Shown: positions 16,939-25,885, counted from the stretch's first letter. The stretch is 64,000 nucleotides of DNA from JBCFAY01 sp038562375 (GCA_038562375.1 JBCFAY010000002.1:62001-126000); one strand, 5' to 3'. Notes: generated by a model not told the origin, from the letters alone. Numbers and translations: made by a program.

Positions 16939-18285
16939 TTATCCGCCGATTTTTATCAGCGCCATCGCGAAAAAGTACACGATGAACAGCGCGGTAAAGA
17001 TATACAGCAGCGGGTGCACCTGCCTGGCTTTTCCCTTGAAAAACTTCACGAGCAGGTAGAAGATAAACCCGGCCGCGATGCCGTTGGAGATGTTGTATGA
17101 AAGCGGCATTATAATGATCGTCATGAACGCCGGGAGAGCGTCCTCGAAATCGTCCCAGTTGATTTTACCGATGGCCTCCGCCATCAGCACGCCCACGATG
17201 ATCAGCGCGGGCGCTGTCGCCGCGACGGTGATGAGGTTTGCAACCGGCGCGAGCAGCAGACACAGAGCGAACAGCACGGCGATGACCACGGACGTCAGGC
17301 CGGTTCTTCCGCCCTCGCTGATGCCGGCCGCGGATTCAACATAGGTCGTCGTATTGCTCGTGCCGAGCAGCGCGCCGATGGAGGTCGCAGCGGAATCGGC
17401 AAAGAGCGCCTTGTCCATTTTAGATTTGAAACCCTTGCCATGGAACAGGGCGGATTCGTCCTTATCGTCGAATATGCCCGCCTTGCGGCCCGTGCCGATG
17501 AACGTGCCGATCGTATCGAACGTATCGGTCAGTGAAAACGCGAATATCGTCACGATCACGACGATGCTCCGGGTGGGATCGGAAAACAGCCCGCCGAAAT
17601 CGAGCTGGAACGCCGTCTTGGAGATATCTCCAAGGGACATGGCGAGCGCAGGATTGTACGCGGTCTGCCCGAGCGGGATGCCGGCCAACGCCGTGGTGAC
17701 GATGCCGATGAGTATCGCGCCCTTGACCCTCAATACCATCAGCACCGCCGTTACGATCAGCCCGATGATCGCCATCAGCGCCGTGGGGCTTGCAAGGTCT
17801 CCGAGCGCGGGCACCGAACCGCTGATGTCGATGATGCCCGCGTCGATCAGCCCGATATAGGCGATAAAGAGCCCGATGCCCGCTCCGATCGCAAGCTGAA
17901 GCGTTTTGGGGATGGCCTTGATGATCGCCTTTCTTACTTTTGTTACCGTGATCAGAACGTTGATGAGGCCGCAGATGAATACCATGGCAAGGCCCTGCTG
18001 CCAGGTAAAGCCGAGGCCGAGGCACACGGTATAGGTGAAGAACGCGTTTAGGCCCATGCCCGGCGCAAGGGCGTAGGGCACGTTCGCGACAAGGCCCATG
18101 ATCAGCGTGCCGATCACGGCCGCGAGTATGGTCGCGACGAATATGCCGCCTTTTGCAAATCCCTCGACCGAGCTTAGGATGTTCGGGTTGACGAATATGA
18201 TGTAGACCATGGTGAAGAAAGTGGTTACGCCGGCTATGATTTCCGTGCGCACATTGGTTCCGTTCTCTTTCAGCTTGAACATCAT
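16939..18285 (-). CDS. NCS2 family purine permease (AzgA/PbuG type)
   Basis: A 448-residue membrane protein with about 12-14 hydrophobic segments, importing purine bases (guanine, hypoxanthine or adenine) by proton symport. Family marks are TEIIAGVTTFFTMVYIIFVN at the start, APGMGLNAFFTY with the substrate-site GMGLNA, and SLTDTFDTIGTF in the second half. The first of two adjacent ATG codons is best placed after gggag. The frame is open further upstream but that extension is soluble and arginine-rich, so not part of the protein. Purine permeases are often under a purine riboswitch; none is visible here. Exact substrate is inferred from family only. Confidence 0.9.
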   Translation of the reverse strand: MMFKLKENGTNVRTEIIAGVTTFFTMVYIIFVNPNILSSVEGFAKGGIFVATILAAVIGTLIMGLVANVPYALAPGMGLNAFFTYTVCLGLGFTWQQGLAMVFICGLINVLITVTKVRKAIIKAIPKTLQLAIGAGIGLFIAYIGLIDAGIIDISGSVPALGDLASPTALMAIIGLIVTAVLMVLRVKGAILIGIVTTALAGIPLGQTAYNPALAMSLGDISKTAFQLDFGGLFSDPTRSIVVIVTIFAFSLTDTFDTIGTFIGTGRKAGIFDDKDESALFHGKGFKSKMDKALFADSAATSIGALLGTSNTTTYVESAAGISEGGRTGLTSVVIAVLFALCLLLAPVANLITVAATAPALIIVGVLMAEAIGKINWDDFEDALPAFMTIIIMPLSYNISNGIAAGFIFYLLVKFFKGKARQVHPLLYIFTALFIVYFFAMALIKIGG

Positions 18286-18366
18286 CCTGCTTCTCCCTCT
18301 TTGTTTGCCCTTAGTATGCGCCGAAACAAACGGATAGTTGCTTGGTCGCACGTCGAAGCAAAACAG

Positions 18367-18407
18367 GAAAAAAGCGCGGCAAACGCAAAAGCGTCGGCCG
18401 GCGCCGC
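18367..18407 (-). terminator. Terminator between M20 peptidase and purine permease
   Basis: A hairpin with an acgc/gcgt top, a ggc/gcc base and a small internal loop, followed on the minus strand by GCGCTTTTTT. It lies after the M20 stop and before the permease, so it either ends the amino-acid operon or attenuates read-through into the permease. Confidence 0.6.
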
Positions 18408-18462
18408 AGGATTGATCCATGAATGGAACAGCTTATACGTTTGGATGCGCGGGTGAACGCGT

Positions 18463-19932
18463 TTAGGGCAGCGTCCCGTCGGACAGGTGTTCGATAATGC
18501 CGATAAAAAACTCCACGCCCTCGGCGAGGCTGTCGATCGCGACGCGCTCGTTGACGCCGTGCATCGTCTCTATGTCCCGCTCCAGCGATCGAAACGGCAC
18601 AAAGCGTATCACGCTCCGGGTCAGGCCGGTAAAATAGCGCGAATCCGTCGCCCCGAGCATGGGATACGGCGCGACGATAAACCCTTGGAAGCAGCGCCGC
18701 ACGATTGAGGCGACATAGCGGTACGCGGCCTCATCCGTTTTTGTGACGGCCGAAGGCTCGGCGGCAAGCGGAATTTCGCCGATCGTCACGCCGCAGGGCG
18801 CGATCGCCCGCCGGATATGCCCTATAGCGCCTTGAACGGTATCCCACGGCGCGACGCGCACGTTGACGACGGCTTGTGCGCAGTCCGGGAGCACGTTGGG
18901 CGCGTCCGAGCCTCTCGCCTGCGTGGGCGCGAACGTCGTTCGGATCATCGCATTGGTCGCGGCGTCCTTTTGATAGGCGCTCTTTACGAAAGCCCCGAAC
19001 AGCCAGAGGTTTGAATAAACGAAGCGGCGGCCCGCCCGCATGTGCGGGGCGAGCGTGACGAGCAACTCCCGCGTCGGCCCTTCGATGCGCGCGCGCATGG
19101 ATGTTTGGGAAAGGCGTACCAGAGCGCGCGAAAGCTCGACGAGCGCGGTGCGCTTCGGCGGCCGCGACGAATGTCCCCCGCTGCCCTTGGCCCTTAGCAC
19201 CACGTCGATATAGCCCTTTTCGCTCACGCCGAGCGCGGCGATCTTACCGCTGATCCCAAACGGCGCTCCATCGAGCATCGCGCCGCCCTCGTCCAATATG
19301 AATTCAAATTCGACGCCCCGGTCCTGAAACAGCCGCGCCGTGTTGCACGCGTCGCTCTCCCCCGCGGCCTCCTCGTTCTGCCCGAAGCTGACGTAGATGT
19401 CGCGCTCGGGAACGAACCCTTCTTTGAGCAGCGTCTCGCAGGCCTCGGCGATGGCGATGAGCGAACCCTTCATGTCGATCGCGCCGCGGCCCCAGACGCA
19501 GCCTTCCGCGATTTGCCCCGAGAACGGCGGATATTTCCACTCGTTGAGCGTTCCTTCCGCCACGGGAACCACGTCCATATGCGCCATCAAAAGGATGGGC
19601 TTCTTCCCGGGGTTTTTGCCCCGCCAACGGTATAACAGCGCATATCCGCCGAGCACCTCAAGCTCCATGCTTTGATGCATCAGCGGATAAGTACTGCATA
19701 AATATTCCCCGAAGCGCGTCCACTGCGAATAGTCCCGCTCCTCGATCTTGTCAAAGCAAACGCTCGGGATGCGGATTGCCCCGCCGAGATGCTCGGCGAT
19801 CGCGTCCCGATCGAGCGCACGTTCCCTCAGCGGCGGCTCAGGCGCGCGCTCCGGGCGGCTTGCGAGCGCCCTTATAAACGCGATCAAAACCGCGCAAACC
19901 GCAATGCCCAAGATGCCGAAGAGGAATTCCAT
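18463..19932 (-). CDS. M20 family metallopeptidase (PM20D1/carboxypeptidase-like)
   Basis: A 489-residue zinc peptidase of the M20 family with an N-terminal membrane anchor (MEFLFGILGIAVCAVLIAF). Metal and catalytic motifs are intact: HMDVVP (metal His and catalytic Asp), GRGAIDMKG (bridging Asp), EEAAGESDA (catalytic Glu and metal Glu) and GATDSRYF near the C-terminus. A dimerisation domain with GSGGHSSRPPK lies between. The start is the ATG of the anchor, 7 bases after ggag. It is the last gene of an operon with an amino-acid ABC transporter, 13 bases after the ATPase gene, suggesting that it cleaves peptides or N-acyl amino acids for uptake. Confidence 0.9.
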   Translation of the reverse strand: MEFLFGILGIAVCAVLIAFIRALASRPERAPEPPLRERALDRDAIAEHLGGAIRIPSVCFDKIEERDYSQWTRFGEYLCSTYPLMHQSMELEVLGGYALLYRWRGKNPGKKPILLMAHMDVVPVAEGTLNEWKYPPFSGQIAEGCVWGRGAIDMKGSLIAIAEACETLLKEGFVPERDIYVSFGQNEEAAGESDACNTARLFQDRGVEFEFILDEGGAMLDGAPFGISGKIAALGVSEKGYIDVVLRAKGSGGHSSRPPKRTALVELSRALVRLSQTSMRARIEGPTRELLVTLAPHMRAGRRFVYSNLWLFGAFVKSAYQKDAATNAMIRTTFAPTQARGSDAPNVLPDCAQAVVNVRVAPWDTVQGAIGHIRRAIAPCGVTIGEIPLAAEPSAVTKTDEAAYRYVASIVRRCFQGFIVAPYPMLGATDSRYFTGLTRSVIRFVPFRSLERDIETMHGVNERVAIDSLAEGVEFFIGIIEHLSDGTLP

Positions 19933-19945
19933 CGAAAATCTCCGA

Positions 19946-20680
19946 TCAGAGTACTTTGGAGAGGAACAGCTTCGTGCGCTCCTCCTTGGGCGAATCGAAC
20001 ATCCGCGCCGGAGGCGCGTCCTCGACCACGCGTCCCTCGTCCATGAACAGTACGCGGGAGCAGACCTCACGCGCGAAGCCCATCTCGTGCGTAACGACGA
20101 CCATCGTCATCCCGTCGGCCGCAAGCGCCTTCATAACGTCGAGCACCTCGCCGACCATCTCGGGGTCGAGCGCGCTGGTCGGCTCGTCAAAGAGCATCAC
20201 GTCCGGCCGCATCGCGAGCGCGCGGACGATCGCGATCCTCTGTTTCTGCCCGCCCGAAAGCTGCCTCGGATAGCTGTTTTCGCGGTCGGCGAGCGAAACG
20301 CGGGCCAGAAGTTCGCGCGCAAAATCCGTCGCCTGCTCCTTGGTTTCCTTTTTGGCGAGCATCGGCGCAAGCGTGATGTTCTGCATCACCGTGAGATGCG
20401 GAAAGAGGTTGAACTGCTGGAAAACCATGCCCATGCGCTGGCGGTGTAGGTTGATGTCCACGGACTTGTCCGTGATATCGACGCCTTCGAAAACCACCCG
20501 TCCTTCGGTAGGGACTTCCAGCAGATTAAGGCAGCGCAAAAACGTGCTCTTGCCCGAGCCGGACGGGCCGATAACGCTGACGATCTCGCCCTTTGAAATG
20601 CTTATGGAGATATCATTGAGCGCTGTGAGCGCGCCGAACCGCTTGGTCAGATGATCCGTTACGATAATCGGTTCATTCAT
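19946..20680 (-). CDS. Polar amino-acid ABC transporter ATP-binding protein
   Basis: A 244-residue ATPase of the GlnQ/ArtM type that powers amino-acid import. Walker A GPSGSGKST, signature LSGGQKQR, Walker B VMLFDEPTSALDPE and the H-loop VVTHEMGFA are all present. The ATG lies 11 bases after aaggagg and overlaps the permease end by 8 bases, so the two are translationally coupled. Substrate cannot be told from the ATPase. Confidence 0.94.
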   Translation of the reverse strand: MNEPIIVTDHLTKRFGALTALNDISISISKGEIVSVIGPSGSGKSTFLRCLNLLEVPTEGRVVFEGVDITDKSVDINLHRQRMGMVFQQFNLFPHLTVMQNITLAPMLAKKETKEQATDFARELLARVSLADRENSYPRQLSGGQKQRIAIVRALAMRPDVMLFDEPTSALDPEMVGEVLDVMKALAADGMTMVVVTHEMGFAREVCSRVLFMDEGRVVEDAPPARMFDSPKEERTKLFLSKVL

Positions 20681-21365
20681 TGCGTGCAAGCCTCCTTTCA
20701 AACTTCCGAAGGCCCCACGTCATCAACAGAACCATGCAAAGATAGAGAAGGGCGGAGGTTAAAAGCGGCACCATCGCCGAATAGGTGCGCGATTGGATCA
20801 GCACGGCGACCTTCGTCAGATCCTCGACGGCCATGTATCCCGCGACGGCGGTCTCCTTTACGAGCACGATGAACTCGTTGCCGAGGGCGGGCAGTATGTT
20901 CTTGATCGCCTGCGGAAACACAATGCGGCTCATGGTCTGGTTGTCCGTCAGCCCCAAAGACCTTCCCGCCTCGGTCTGCCCGATATCGACCGCGAGTATG
21001 CCCGCGCGGATGATCTCGGAGACATAGGCGCCGGAGTTGATGCCGAACGCCAATCCCGCGATCAGGATGTTGTATTTTACCGGCGCGGCCGCGAAGACGA
21101 TGAGAAAACATACCAGCACCTGGAGCACGACGGGAGTGCCGCGGACGATCGTGATATAGACGTCGCACAGGAACTCAAGCGGCCGAAGAAGCCGGTTCTT
21201 TCGAACCTTGACCTTGATGATCGCCACGAGCGACCCCAGGCAGATGCCGATGAGAACCGCAATCAGCGCCATGACGATCGTCACGCCCGCGCCTTTTAAA
21301 TACAGCTTCCACCAGTCGTGTTCGATGATGTTCTTAAAGATTTGATGTCCAAAATTCTCAAACAT
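20673..21365 (-). CDS. Polar amino-acid ABC transporter permease
   Basis: A 230-residue inner-membrane subunit of the His/Glu/Gln/Arg family. It has about five membrane helices, the family start TIVMALIAVLIGICLGSLVA and the EAA loop EAGRSLGLTDNQTMSRIVFP that contacts the ATPase. The chosen ATG (MFENFGHQ) follows an aagga element; a longer open frame upstream contains unlikely cysteine-rich sequence. A stem-loop separates this gene from the binding-protein gene before it. Confidence 0.92.
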   Translation of the reverse strand: MFENFGHQIFKNIIEHDWWKLYLKGAGVTIVMALIAVLIGICLGSLVAIIKVKVRKNRLLRPLEFLCDVYITIVRGTPVVLQVLVCFLIVFAAAPVKYNILIAGLAFGINSGAYVSEIIRAGILAVDIGQTEAGRSLGLTDNQTMSRIVFPQAIKNILPALGNEFIVLVKETAVAGYMAVEDLTKVAVLIQSRTYSAMVPLLTSALLYLCMVLLMTWGLRKFERRLARNE

Positions 21366-21400
21366 TTCCTTGCCCCAATCCAGGATACACAATGCGCAAC

Positions 21401-21428
21401 AAGGACAGCGGATCCCTCCGCTGTCCTT
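21401..21428 (-). other. Stem-loop between binding-protein and permease genes
   Basis: A 12-bp perfect stem (aaggacagcgga / tccgctgtcctt) with a 4-base loop and no T-run. Such hairpins often protect the upstream mRNA or cause partial termination, so that the binding protein is made in excess over the membrane subunits. Confidence 0.65.
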
Positions 21429-21446
21429 GTGGACGCGGTTCATACA

Positions 21447-22226
21447 TCAGTTCATCGAGTACTGCTTCACCCACTCGTCGATCTTTCCGCTGGCGATCAA
21501 TTCGCCGAGCACTTCATCGACCAGTTTCTTAAACGCTTCGTCTCCCTTGGGCACGGCGATCGCATAGGACTCCTCTGTGAGCATCTGCTCGACCACCTTG
21601 AGCCCGGCATTCTCGGCAACGATCGCGCGCGCCGGCAGCTCGTCGATGATCACGGCGTCGAGCTTGCCTGCGAGCAGCGCCATCGCGGCGTCGATCCCGG
21701 TCTTATAGCGCTCGACGGAGGATGGGGCTGCGTTCATGCCGGGCAGTTCGTCCGTCGCATACAGGTCACCCGTCGTGCCGCTCTGCACGCCGATGATCTT
21801 GCCTGCGAGATCCTCGGGCTTGGTAACGGAGGTATCATCCGCCTTCACAATCATGTATTGTGACGAGGTGTAGTACTCCGGGGAGAAATCGACGCTTTCA
21901 AGGCGATCCGGCTTGATCGTCATTCCAGCCGCTCCGATGTCGCCCTTGCCGGCCTGCACCGCGCCGACGATCCCGTCGAATTCCATATCGACGATGTTCA
22001 ACTTAACGCCGAGCTTATCGGCAATCGTCTGCGCGATCATGACGTCCACGCCGGTGATCTTCTGATCATCGCCGATGAACTCAAAAGGCGGAAAATATGC
22101 GTTGGTAAGCATCACAAGCTCACCCGCGGACTTAATTTCATCGATTTTACCGGATTGACCACCACACCCCGAGATCGCAAGCACAACCATGCACGCGACC
22201 ATAATAAATGCCACGCTCTTCTTCAT
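21447..22226 (-). CDS. Amino-acid ABC transporter substrate-binding lipoprotein
   Basis: A 259-residue lipoprotein of the SBP_bac_3 family. Signal MKKSVAFIMVACMVVLAISGC ends in the lipobox cysteine. Family marks are LTNAYFPPFEF, GVDVMIAQTIADKLG and DLAGKIIGVQSGTTGDL. The start has ggagg 8 bases before it, and a sigma-A-like promoter lies about 55 bases upstream. It is first in the operon SBP-permease-ATPase-M20 peptidase. The aromatic/acidic ligand pocket suggests a polar amino acid, but the exact one is not determined. Confidence 0.94.
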   Translation of the reverse strand: MKKSVAFIMVACMVVLAISGCGGQSGKIDEIKSAGELVMLTNAYFPPFEFIGDDQKITGVDVMIAQTIADKLGVKLNIVDMEFDGIVGAVQAGKGDIGAAGMTIKPDRLESVDFSPEYYTSSQYMIVKADDTSVTKPEDLAGKIIGVQSGTTGDLYATDELPGMNAAPSSVERYKTGIDAAMALLAGKLDAVIIDELPARAIVAENAGLKVVEQMLTEESYAIAVPKGDEAFKKLVDEVLGELIASGKIDEWVKQYSMN

Positions 22227-22281
22227 CTTTTTTCCTCCGTATCGATTTGCCGTATGGGCGTTGTAGATATATGTCCGCTTC

Positions 22282-22310
22282 ATTATACAACGGCCGCCTC
22301 TTTCGCGCAA
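22282..22310 (-). promoter_or_regulatory. Putative sigma-A promoter of the amino-acid transporter operon
   Basis: TTGCGC, a 17-base spacer and a perfect TATAAT on the minus strand, about 55 bases before the binding-protein start. Confidence 0.65.
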
Positions 22311-22360
22311 TAAGCGATGCCGATAACGGCGGATTTTATGCACATTTCGGGCGGATATGC

Positions 22361-22397
22361 ATAAAGATGCCCGCGGCTCTTCGTCGCGGGCGTCATC
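22361..22397 (-). terminator. Probable terminator of guaB
   Basis: A GC-rich stem (atgcccgcg / cgcgggcgt) immediately after the guaB stop, followed on the minus strand only by a short CTTTAT, so efficiency is uncertain. Confidence 0.55.
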
Positions 22398-22398
22398 T

Positions 22399-23865
22399 TC
22401 AGCGCATGCCTAGGTTGGTCGTATAGTTCGGCGTTTCCTTTGTAATGTATATATCGTGCGGATGGCTTTCCGTCAACCCCGCGGGGGTGATCTTCACAAA
22501 CCGGCTGCGCTCCTTGAGCTCCGCAATCGTCGGGGTGCCGCAGTATCCCATGCCGCTGCGAAGCCCGCCGCAGAGCTGGAAGAGCGTTTCCGAAAGCGCT
22601 CCGCGGTAGGGGACGCGCCCTTCCACGCCCTCGGGAACAAGCTTCGGCGCGTCTTCCTGAAAATACCTGTCGCTGCTGCCCTTGGCCATCGCTCCGAGAG
22701 AGCCCATGCCGCGATATACCTTGAAGCTCCGGCCCTGGAACATCTCCGTTTCACCGGGGCTTTCCTCGGTTCCGGCGAGAAGGCCGCCGAGCATGACGCA
22801 GTCCGCGCCCGCCGCGATGGCTTTGGTGATGTCGCCCGAGTATTTGATGCCGCCGTCCGCGATCAGCGGAACGGAATATTCCTTCGCAGCTTTTGCGCAT
22901 TCGAGTATGGCGGTGATCTGCGGCACGCCGATGCCGGCGATTACGCGGGTCGTGCAGATCGAGCCCGGGCCCATGCCGACCTTGACCGCGTCCGCGCCCG
23001 CCTCGATCAGGGCGCGCGTTCCTTCCGCCGTCGCGACGTTGCCCGCGATGATCTGTAGGGTCGGGAACAGCTTCCGAAGCTCTCGGATGGTCTTGCACAC
23101 GCCCTGGCTGTGGCCGTGCGCGGTATCGACCGCCACGACGTCCACCTTGGACGCGATGAGCGCCTCGGCGCGCGCGAAGCAATCCTTGGAGGTGCCGATC
23201 GCGGCGCCCACGAGGAGCCTTCCGTTGCTGTCCTTGGCGGAGTTCGGATACTGGATCTGTTTTTCGATGTCCTTGATCGTGATGAGTCCTTTGAGATTGT
23301 TCTGATCGTCCACGATCGGTAGCTTTTCGATCTTGTGGCGGCGGAGGATCTCCTTGGCGGCCTCAAGCGAGGTCCCCACCGGAACGGTGATGAGGTTTTC
23401 GCTGGTCATGAGCTCTTTGATCGGGATGTTTTCATCGGTAATAAAGCGGAGATCACGGTTGGTCAATATGCCGACAAGCTTGCCGTTTACCGTGATCGGA
23501 ACGCCGGAGATGCGGTACTTGGCCATCAGCGCCGTCGCATCGGAAACGAGGTGATCCGGCGAAAGGAAGAACGGATCGACGATGACGCCGTGCTCGGAGC
23601 GCTTGACCTTGTCCACGTTCATGGCCTGCTCCTCGATGGTCATGTTCTTATGGATGAAGCCGATGCCTCCATGGCGGGCCATCGCGATCGCGAGGCGCGC
23701 CTCGGTCACGGTATCCATCGCCGCGCTCACGAGCGGGATATTCAGTTTGATCCGGTTGGTCAGACGCGTCGATAAGTCAACATCTTTTGGGACGACGTTC
23801 GACTCTTGCGGAAGCAGAAGAACGTCGTCGAATGTAAGCCCGTCCAATGCTATTTTCTCATCCAT
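22399..23865 (-). CDS. guaB: Inosine-5'-monophosphate dehydrogenase
   Basis: A 488-residue enzyme that oxidises IMP to XMP with NAD, the committed step to GMP. The TIM barrel holds the catalytic loop GPGSICTTRVI with its active cysteine and the ADGGIKYSGDITKA phosphate-binding segment. Two CBS domains (about residues 95-215) are inserted and normally sense adenine/guanine nucleotides. Length is typical. A consensus promoter lies directly upstream, its -35 box overlapping the stop of the glycosylase gene, so it is transcribed separately. Confidence 0.97.
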   Translation of the reverse strand: MDEKIALDGLTFDDVLLLPQESNVVPKDVDLSTRLTNRIKLNIPLVSAAMDTVTEARLAIAMARHGGIGFIHKNMTIEEQAMNVDKVKRSEHGVIVDPFFLSPDHLVSDATALMAKYRISGVPITVNGKLVGILTNRDLRFITDENIPIKELMTSENLITVPVGTSLEAAKEILRRHKIEKLPIVDDQNNLKGLITIKDIEKQIQYPNSAKDSNGRLLVGAAIGTSKDCFARAEALIASKVDVVAVDTAHGHSQGVCKTIRELRKLFPTLQIIAGNVATAEGTRALIEAGADAVKVGMGPGSICTTRVIAGIGVPQITAILECAKAAKEYSVPLIADGGIKYSGDITKAIAAGADCVMLGGLLAGTEESPGETEMFQGRSFKVYRGMGSLGAMAKGSSDRYFQEDAPKLVPEGVEGRVPYRGALSETLFQLCGGLRSGMGYCGTPTIAELKERSRFVKITPAGLTESHPHDIYITKETPNYTTNLGMR

Positions 23866-23897
23866 TTCATTGACACTCCCGCTTTAAAGTACGTTTC

Positions 23898-23926
23898 AGT
23901 GTACACAAAGGGATCGGGAATGTCAA
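23898..23926 (-). promoter_or_regulatory. Sigma-A promoter of guaB
   Basis: A perfect TTGACA, 17-base spacer and TACACT on the minus strand, 33 bases before the guaB start. The -35 box overlaps the stop codon of the upstream glycosylase gene. Confidence 0.75.
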
Positions 23927-24783
23927 GCGCCTCGCCCGATCCGGTGCTTTCGCATGTAATAAAAGATATACTGCTGAACGATGCCCGCGTTCTGCCCGAA
24001 CGAGCGGATCCATTCCTGCACGCGAGCCTTTTCAGGCTCTTTTCCGTCGGCCAAAAACACGCGCGCGGCCCGCTTCATCCACACGTCCATCGGGAACGCC
24101 GCGCAATGGCCGAGCGAAAACAGAAGCACGCAGTCGGCGACCTTCGGCCCGACGCCCGGCAGCTCCGCGAGCGCCTTCCGCGCCCGCTCCGTAGGCTCAA
24201 GGCGCAGCGAATCAAGGTCAAAGCCCTCCGCGACGATCCTCGCCGTCGCAGCGATAAACGGCGCGCGGTATCCCGCGCCGCAGGCGCGAAGCTCCTCATC
24301 CGTCATTTTACACAGCTGTGCAGGCGTCGGGAAGGCGTATCGGCCGCCTGCGAGCGGCCTGCCGCAGCGGCGCGAGATCGCCTCGACCGTTCCCGAGATG
24401 CGCCCTACGTTGTTGTTGGCCGAAAGGATAAACGAAATCAGCGTTTCAAACGGCTCCTGGCGGAAAATGCGGATGCCGCTGCTCGCTAGGAGGCATTCCT
24501 CCAGCCGCGCGTTTTGCGAAAGCGTCTCCTCAATCGGGCCGTAATCGCGCTCAAGATCGAGGTAAGTAACCCAAAAGCTCAAATCTTCCGGGCCGCACGG
24601 GCGGATCGTCAGCTTGTCGCCGTTTTGGGCAAGCTCCGCCAATCGGCCCATGACGACGCCTGAATAGCCTCCTTCATCGGACGGCAGCCAGCGAAACGCC
24701 TGCCCGCAGGTGCAGGATCTTTCCAGATGAAACGACTCGAGGTCCGAAAGGACGGCCGCCCCATCCCGAAACGTTGCTTGCAT
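23923..24783 (-). CDS. OGG1-type 8-oxoguanine DNA glycosylase/AP lyase
   Basis: A 286-residue HhH-GPD glycosylase. Residues 1-115 resemble the OGG N-terminal domain (QAFRWLPSDEGGYSGVV); the rest is the helix-hairpin-helix barrel with LPGVGPKVADCVLLF, whose lysine would be the Schiff-base nucleophile, and the aspartate in FPMDVWMKR that completes the GPD site. The family removes oxidised guanine and nicks the backbone. It starts 6 bases after a gggga site and lies just downstream of the rpmA terminator; its own promoter is not evident. Confidence 0.9.
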   Translation of the reverse strand: MQATFRDGAAVLSDLESFHLERSCTCGQAFRWLPSDEGGYSGVVMGRLAELAQNGDKLTIRPCGPEDLSFWVTYLDLERDYGPIEETLSQNARLEECLLASSGIRIFRQEPFETLISFILSANNNVGRISGTVEAISRRCGRPLAGGRYAFPTPAQLCKMTDEELRACGAGYRAPFIAATARIVAEGFDLDSLRLEPTERARKALAELPGVGPKVADCVLLFSLGHCAAFPMDVWMKRAARVFLADGKEPEKARVQEWIRSFGQNAGIVQQYIFYYMRKHRIGRGA

Positions 24784-24809
24784 GATTTTCCCCCAAATCC
24801 AAATTCATG

Positions 24810-24841
24810 AAAAAACCGCCGAAAGCGTTGCTTTCGGCGGA
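24810..24841 (-). terminator. Terminator of the rplU-prp-rpmA operon
   Basis: An 11-bp perfect stem (ccgccgaaagc / gctttcggcgg) with a 3-base loop, followed on the minus strand by TTTTTTC, just after the rpmA stop. Confidence 0.92.
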
Positions 24842-24856
24842 TCCAAACCATCGGAA

Positions 24857-25153
24857 TCAGTTTGCCGCGGCTTCCTCGACCATATAGACGCTCACCTGGC
24901 GACGCGTCTTATCCTTGCGCTCAAAGCGCATGACGCCGTCGATCTTCGCATAAAGCGTGTCGTCCTTGCCGATACCGACGTTGCGGCCGGGATGGAAATG
25001 CGTCCCCCTCTGGCGAACGAGGATATTGCCCGCGAGCACGAACTGGCCGTCGGCACGCTTGGGCCCAAGGCGTTTGGATTCGCTGTCGCGCCCGTTGCGC
25101 GAACTGCCTACGCCCTTTTTATGTGCAAAAAGCTGTAGATTGATTTGAAACAT
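24857..25153 (-). CDS. rpmA: Large ribosomal subunit protein bL27
   Basis: A 98-residue ribosomal protein near the peptidyl-transferase centre. It begins MFQINLQLFAHKKGVGSS: the first nine residues are the Firmicutes extension that the Prp protease must cut after the phenylalanine before L27 can enter the ribosome. The gene follows prp by three bases and ends the rplU operon. Start is fixed by gggagg 8 bases upstream. Confidence 0.98.
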   Translation of the reverse strand: MFQINLQLFAHKKGVGSSRNGRDSESKRLGPKRADGQFVLAGNILVRQRGTHFHPGRNVGIGKDDTLYAKIDGVMRFERKDKTRRQVSVYMVEEAAAN

Positions 25154-25156
25154 GAC

Positions 25157-25486
25157 TCACACCTCCCTCTGTGAAATCTTGAGGTTCCTGGGATAGCCGG
25201 CCTCTATCGAAAGAAGCCCCGCCAACATCGTTTCGAGTATCATATCCGCCTTCAGGCGCTGCTCGCAGGTCTGCTCAGCATTTAAGCCGCAGGAGAGCTC
25301 CTCTTCGCCGAGAGAGCACTTTGCCTCGATCCCGGCGATGTCCGTCAGCCCGTACGCCGCGCTCTGCGTGAGGGCGGAAACGGCGCTGCAGACGATATCG
25401 CGCCCGCTTTTAGCGTACCCCGAATGCCCGGATACATAAAAGCCGATGATCTTGCCGTCCGAGCGGACGATTTCGATCTTTGTCAT
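25157..25486 (-). CDS. prp: Ribosomal-processing cysteine protease Prp
   Basis: A 109-residue protease of the YsxB/DUF464 family that trims the N-terminus of L27. The catalytic pair is visible: histidine in VSGHSGYAKSG and cysteine in DIVCSAVSALTQ. It sits between rplU and rpmA, as in most Firmicutes. No strong ribosome site is seen, so translation is probably coupled to rplU, whose stop lies 6 bases before. Confidence 0.95.
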   Translation of the reverse strand: MTKIEIVRSDGKIIGFYVSGHSGYAKSGRDIVCSAVSALTQSAAYGLTDIAGIEAKCSLGEEELSCGLNAEQTCEQRLKADMILETMLAGLLSIEAGYPRNLKISQREV

Positions 25487-25492
25487 GGCGGC

Positions 25493-25798
25493 TTAGCCGA
25501 TGGAAACGATCTTAACCGTCGTGTAGGGCTGACGATGGCCCTGCTTCTTGCGGTAATTCTTCTTGGGCTTGTACTTGAAGACGATGACTTTATCGCCCTT
25601 GCCATGCCCGACGACTTCCGCCTTGGCGACGACGCCGTCAACGACGGGCTTGCCGACGGTTACCTTATCGCCATCCGAATAAAGCAATACTTCAAAAGAA
25701 ACTTCAGCGCCCGCTTCGAGATCGAGCTTTTCGATCGTCAGCTCATCGCCGTTTGTTACCTTATACTGCTTTCCTCCGGTACGAATGATCGCATACAT
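25493..25798 (-). CDS. rplU: Large ribosomal subunit protein bL21
   Basis: A 101-residue ribosomal protein with the standard start MYAIIRTGGKQYKV and the C-terminal KPKKNYRKKQGHRQPYT. First gene of the rplU-prp-rpmA operon, behind a consensus promoter and a leader of about 80 bases that can fold, as expected for an autoregulated ribosomal operon. Confidence 0.98.
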   Translation of the reverse strand: MYAIIRTGGKQYKVTNGDELTIEKLDLEAGAEVSFEVLLYSDGDKVTVGKPVVDGVVAKAEVVGHGKGDKVIVFKYKPKKNYRKKQGHRQPYTTVKIVSIG

Positions 25799-25802
25799 AC
25801 CG

Positions 25803-25880
25803 ATGCACCTCCTCTATCCAGTCTCGCCCGGGCGCGGTGGCGTTAAAAAACGCGCTTAAACCGCCGCGGAGCGGCTCACC
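25803..25880 (-). ncRNA. Probable L21 leader RNA
   Basis: The transcript between the promoter and rplU carries a hairpin (gcgg...gcg / cgc...ccgc around 25834-25864) with a uridine-rich loop. Many Firmicutes have an L21 leader at this position, thought to bind a ribosomal protein. Assignment rests on position and fold, not on a covariance match. Confidence 0.5.
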
Positions 25881-25885
25881 CACGA

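Noticed and set aside
18286..18460. Purine riboswitch ahead of the NCS2 permease
   Set aside because: The conserved core of the purine class is not seen; only a terminator hairpin is present.
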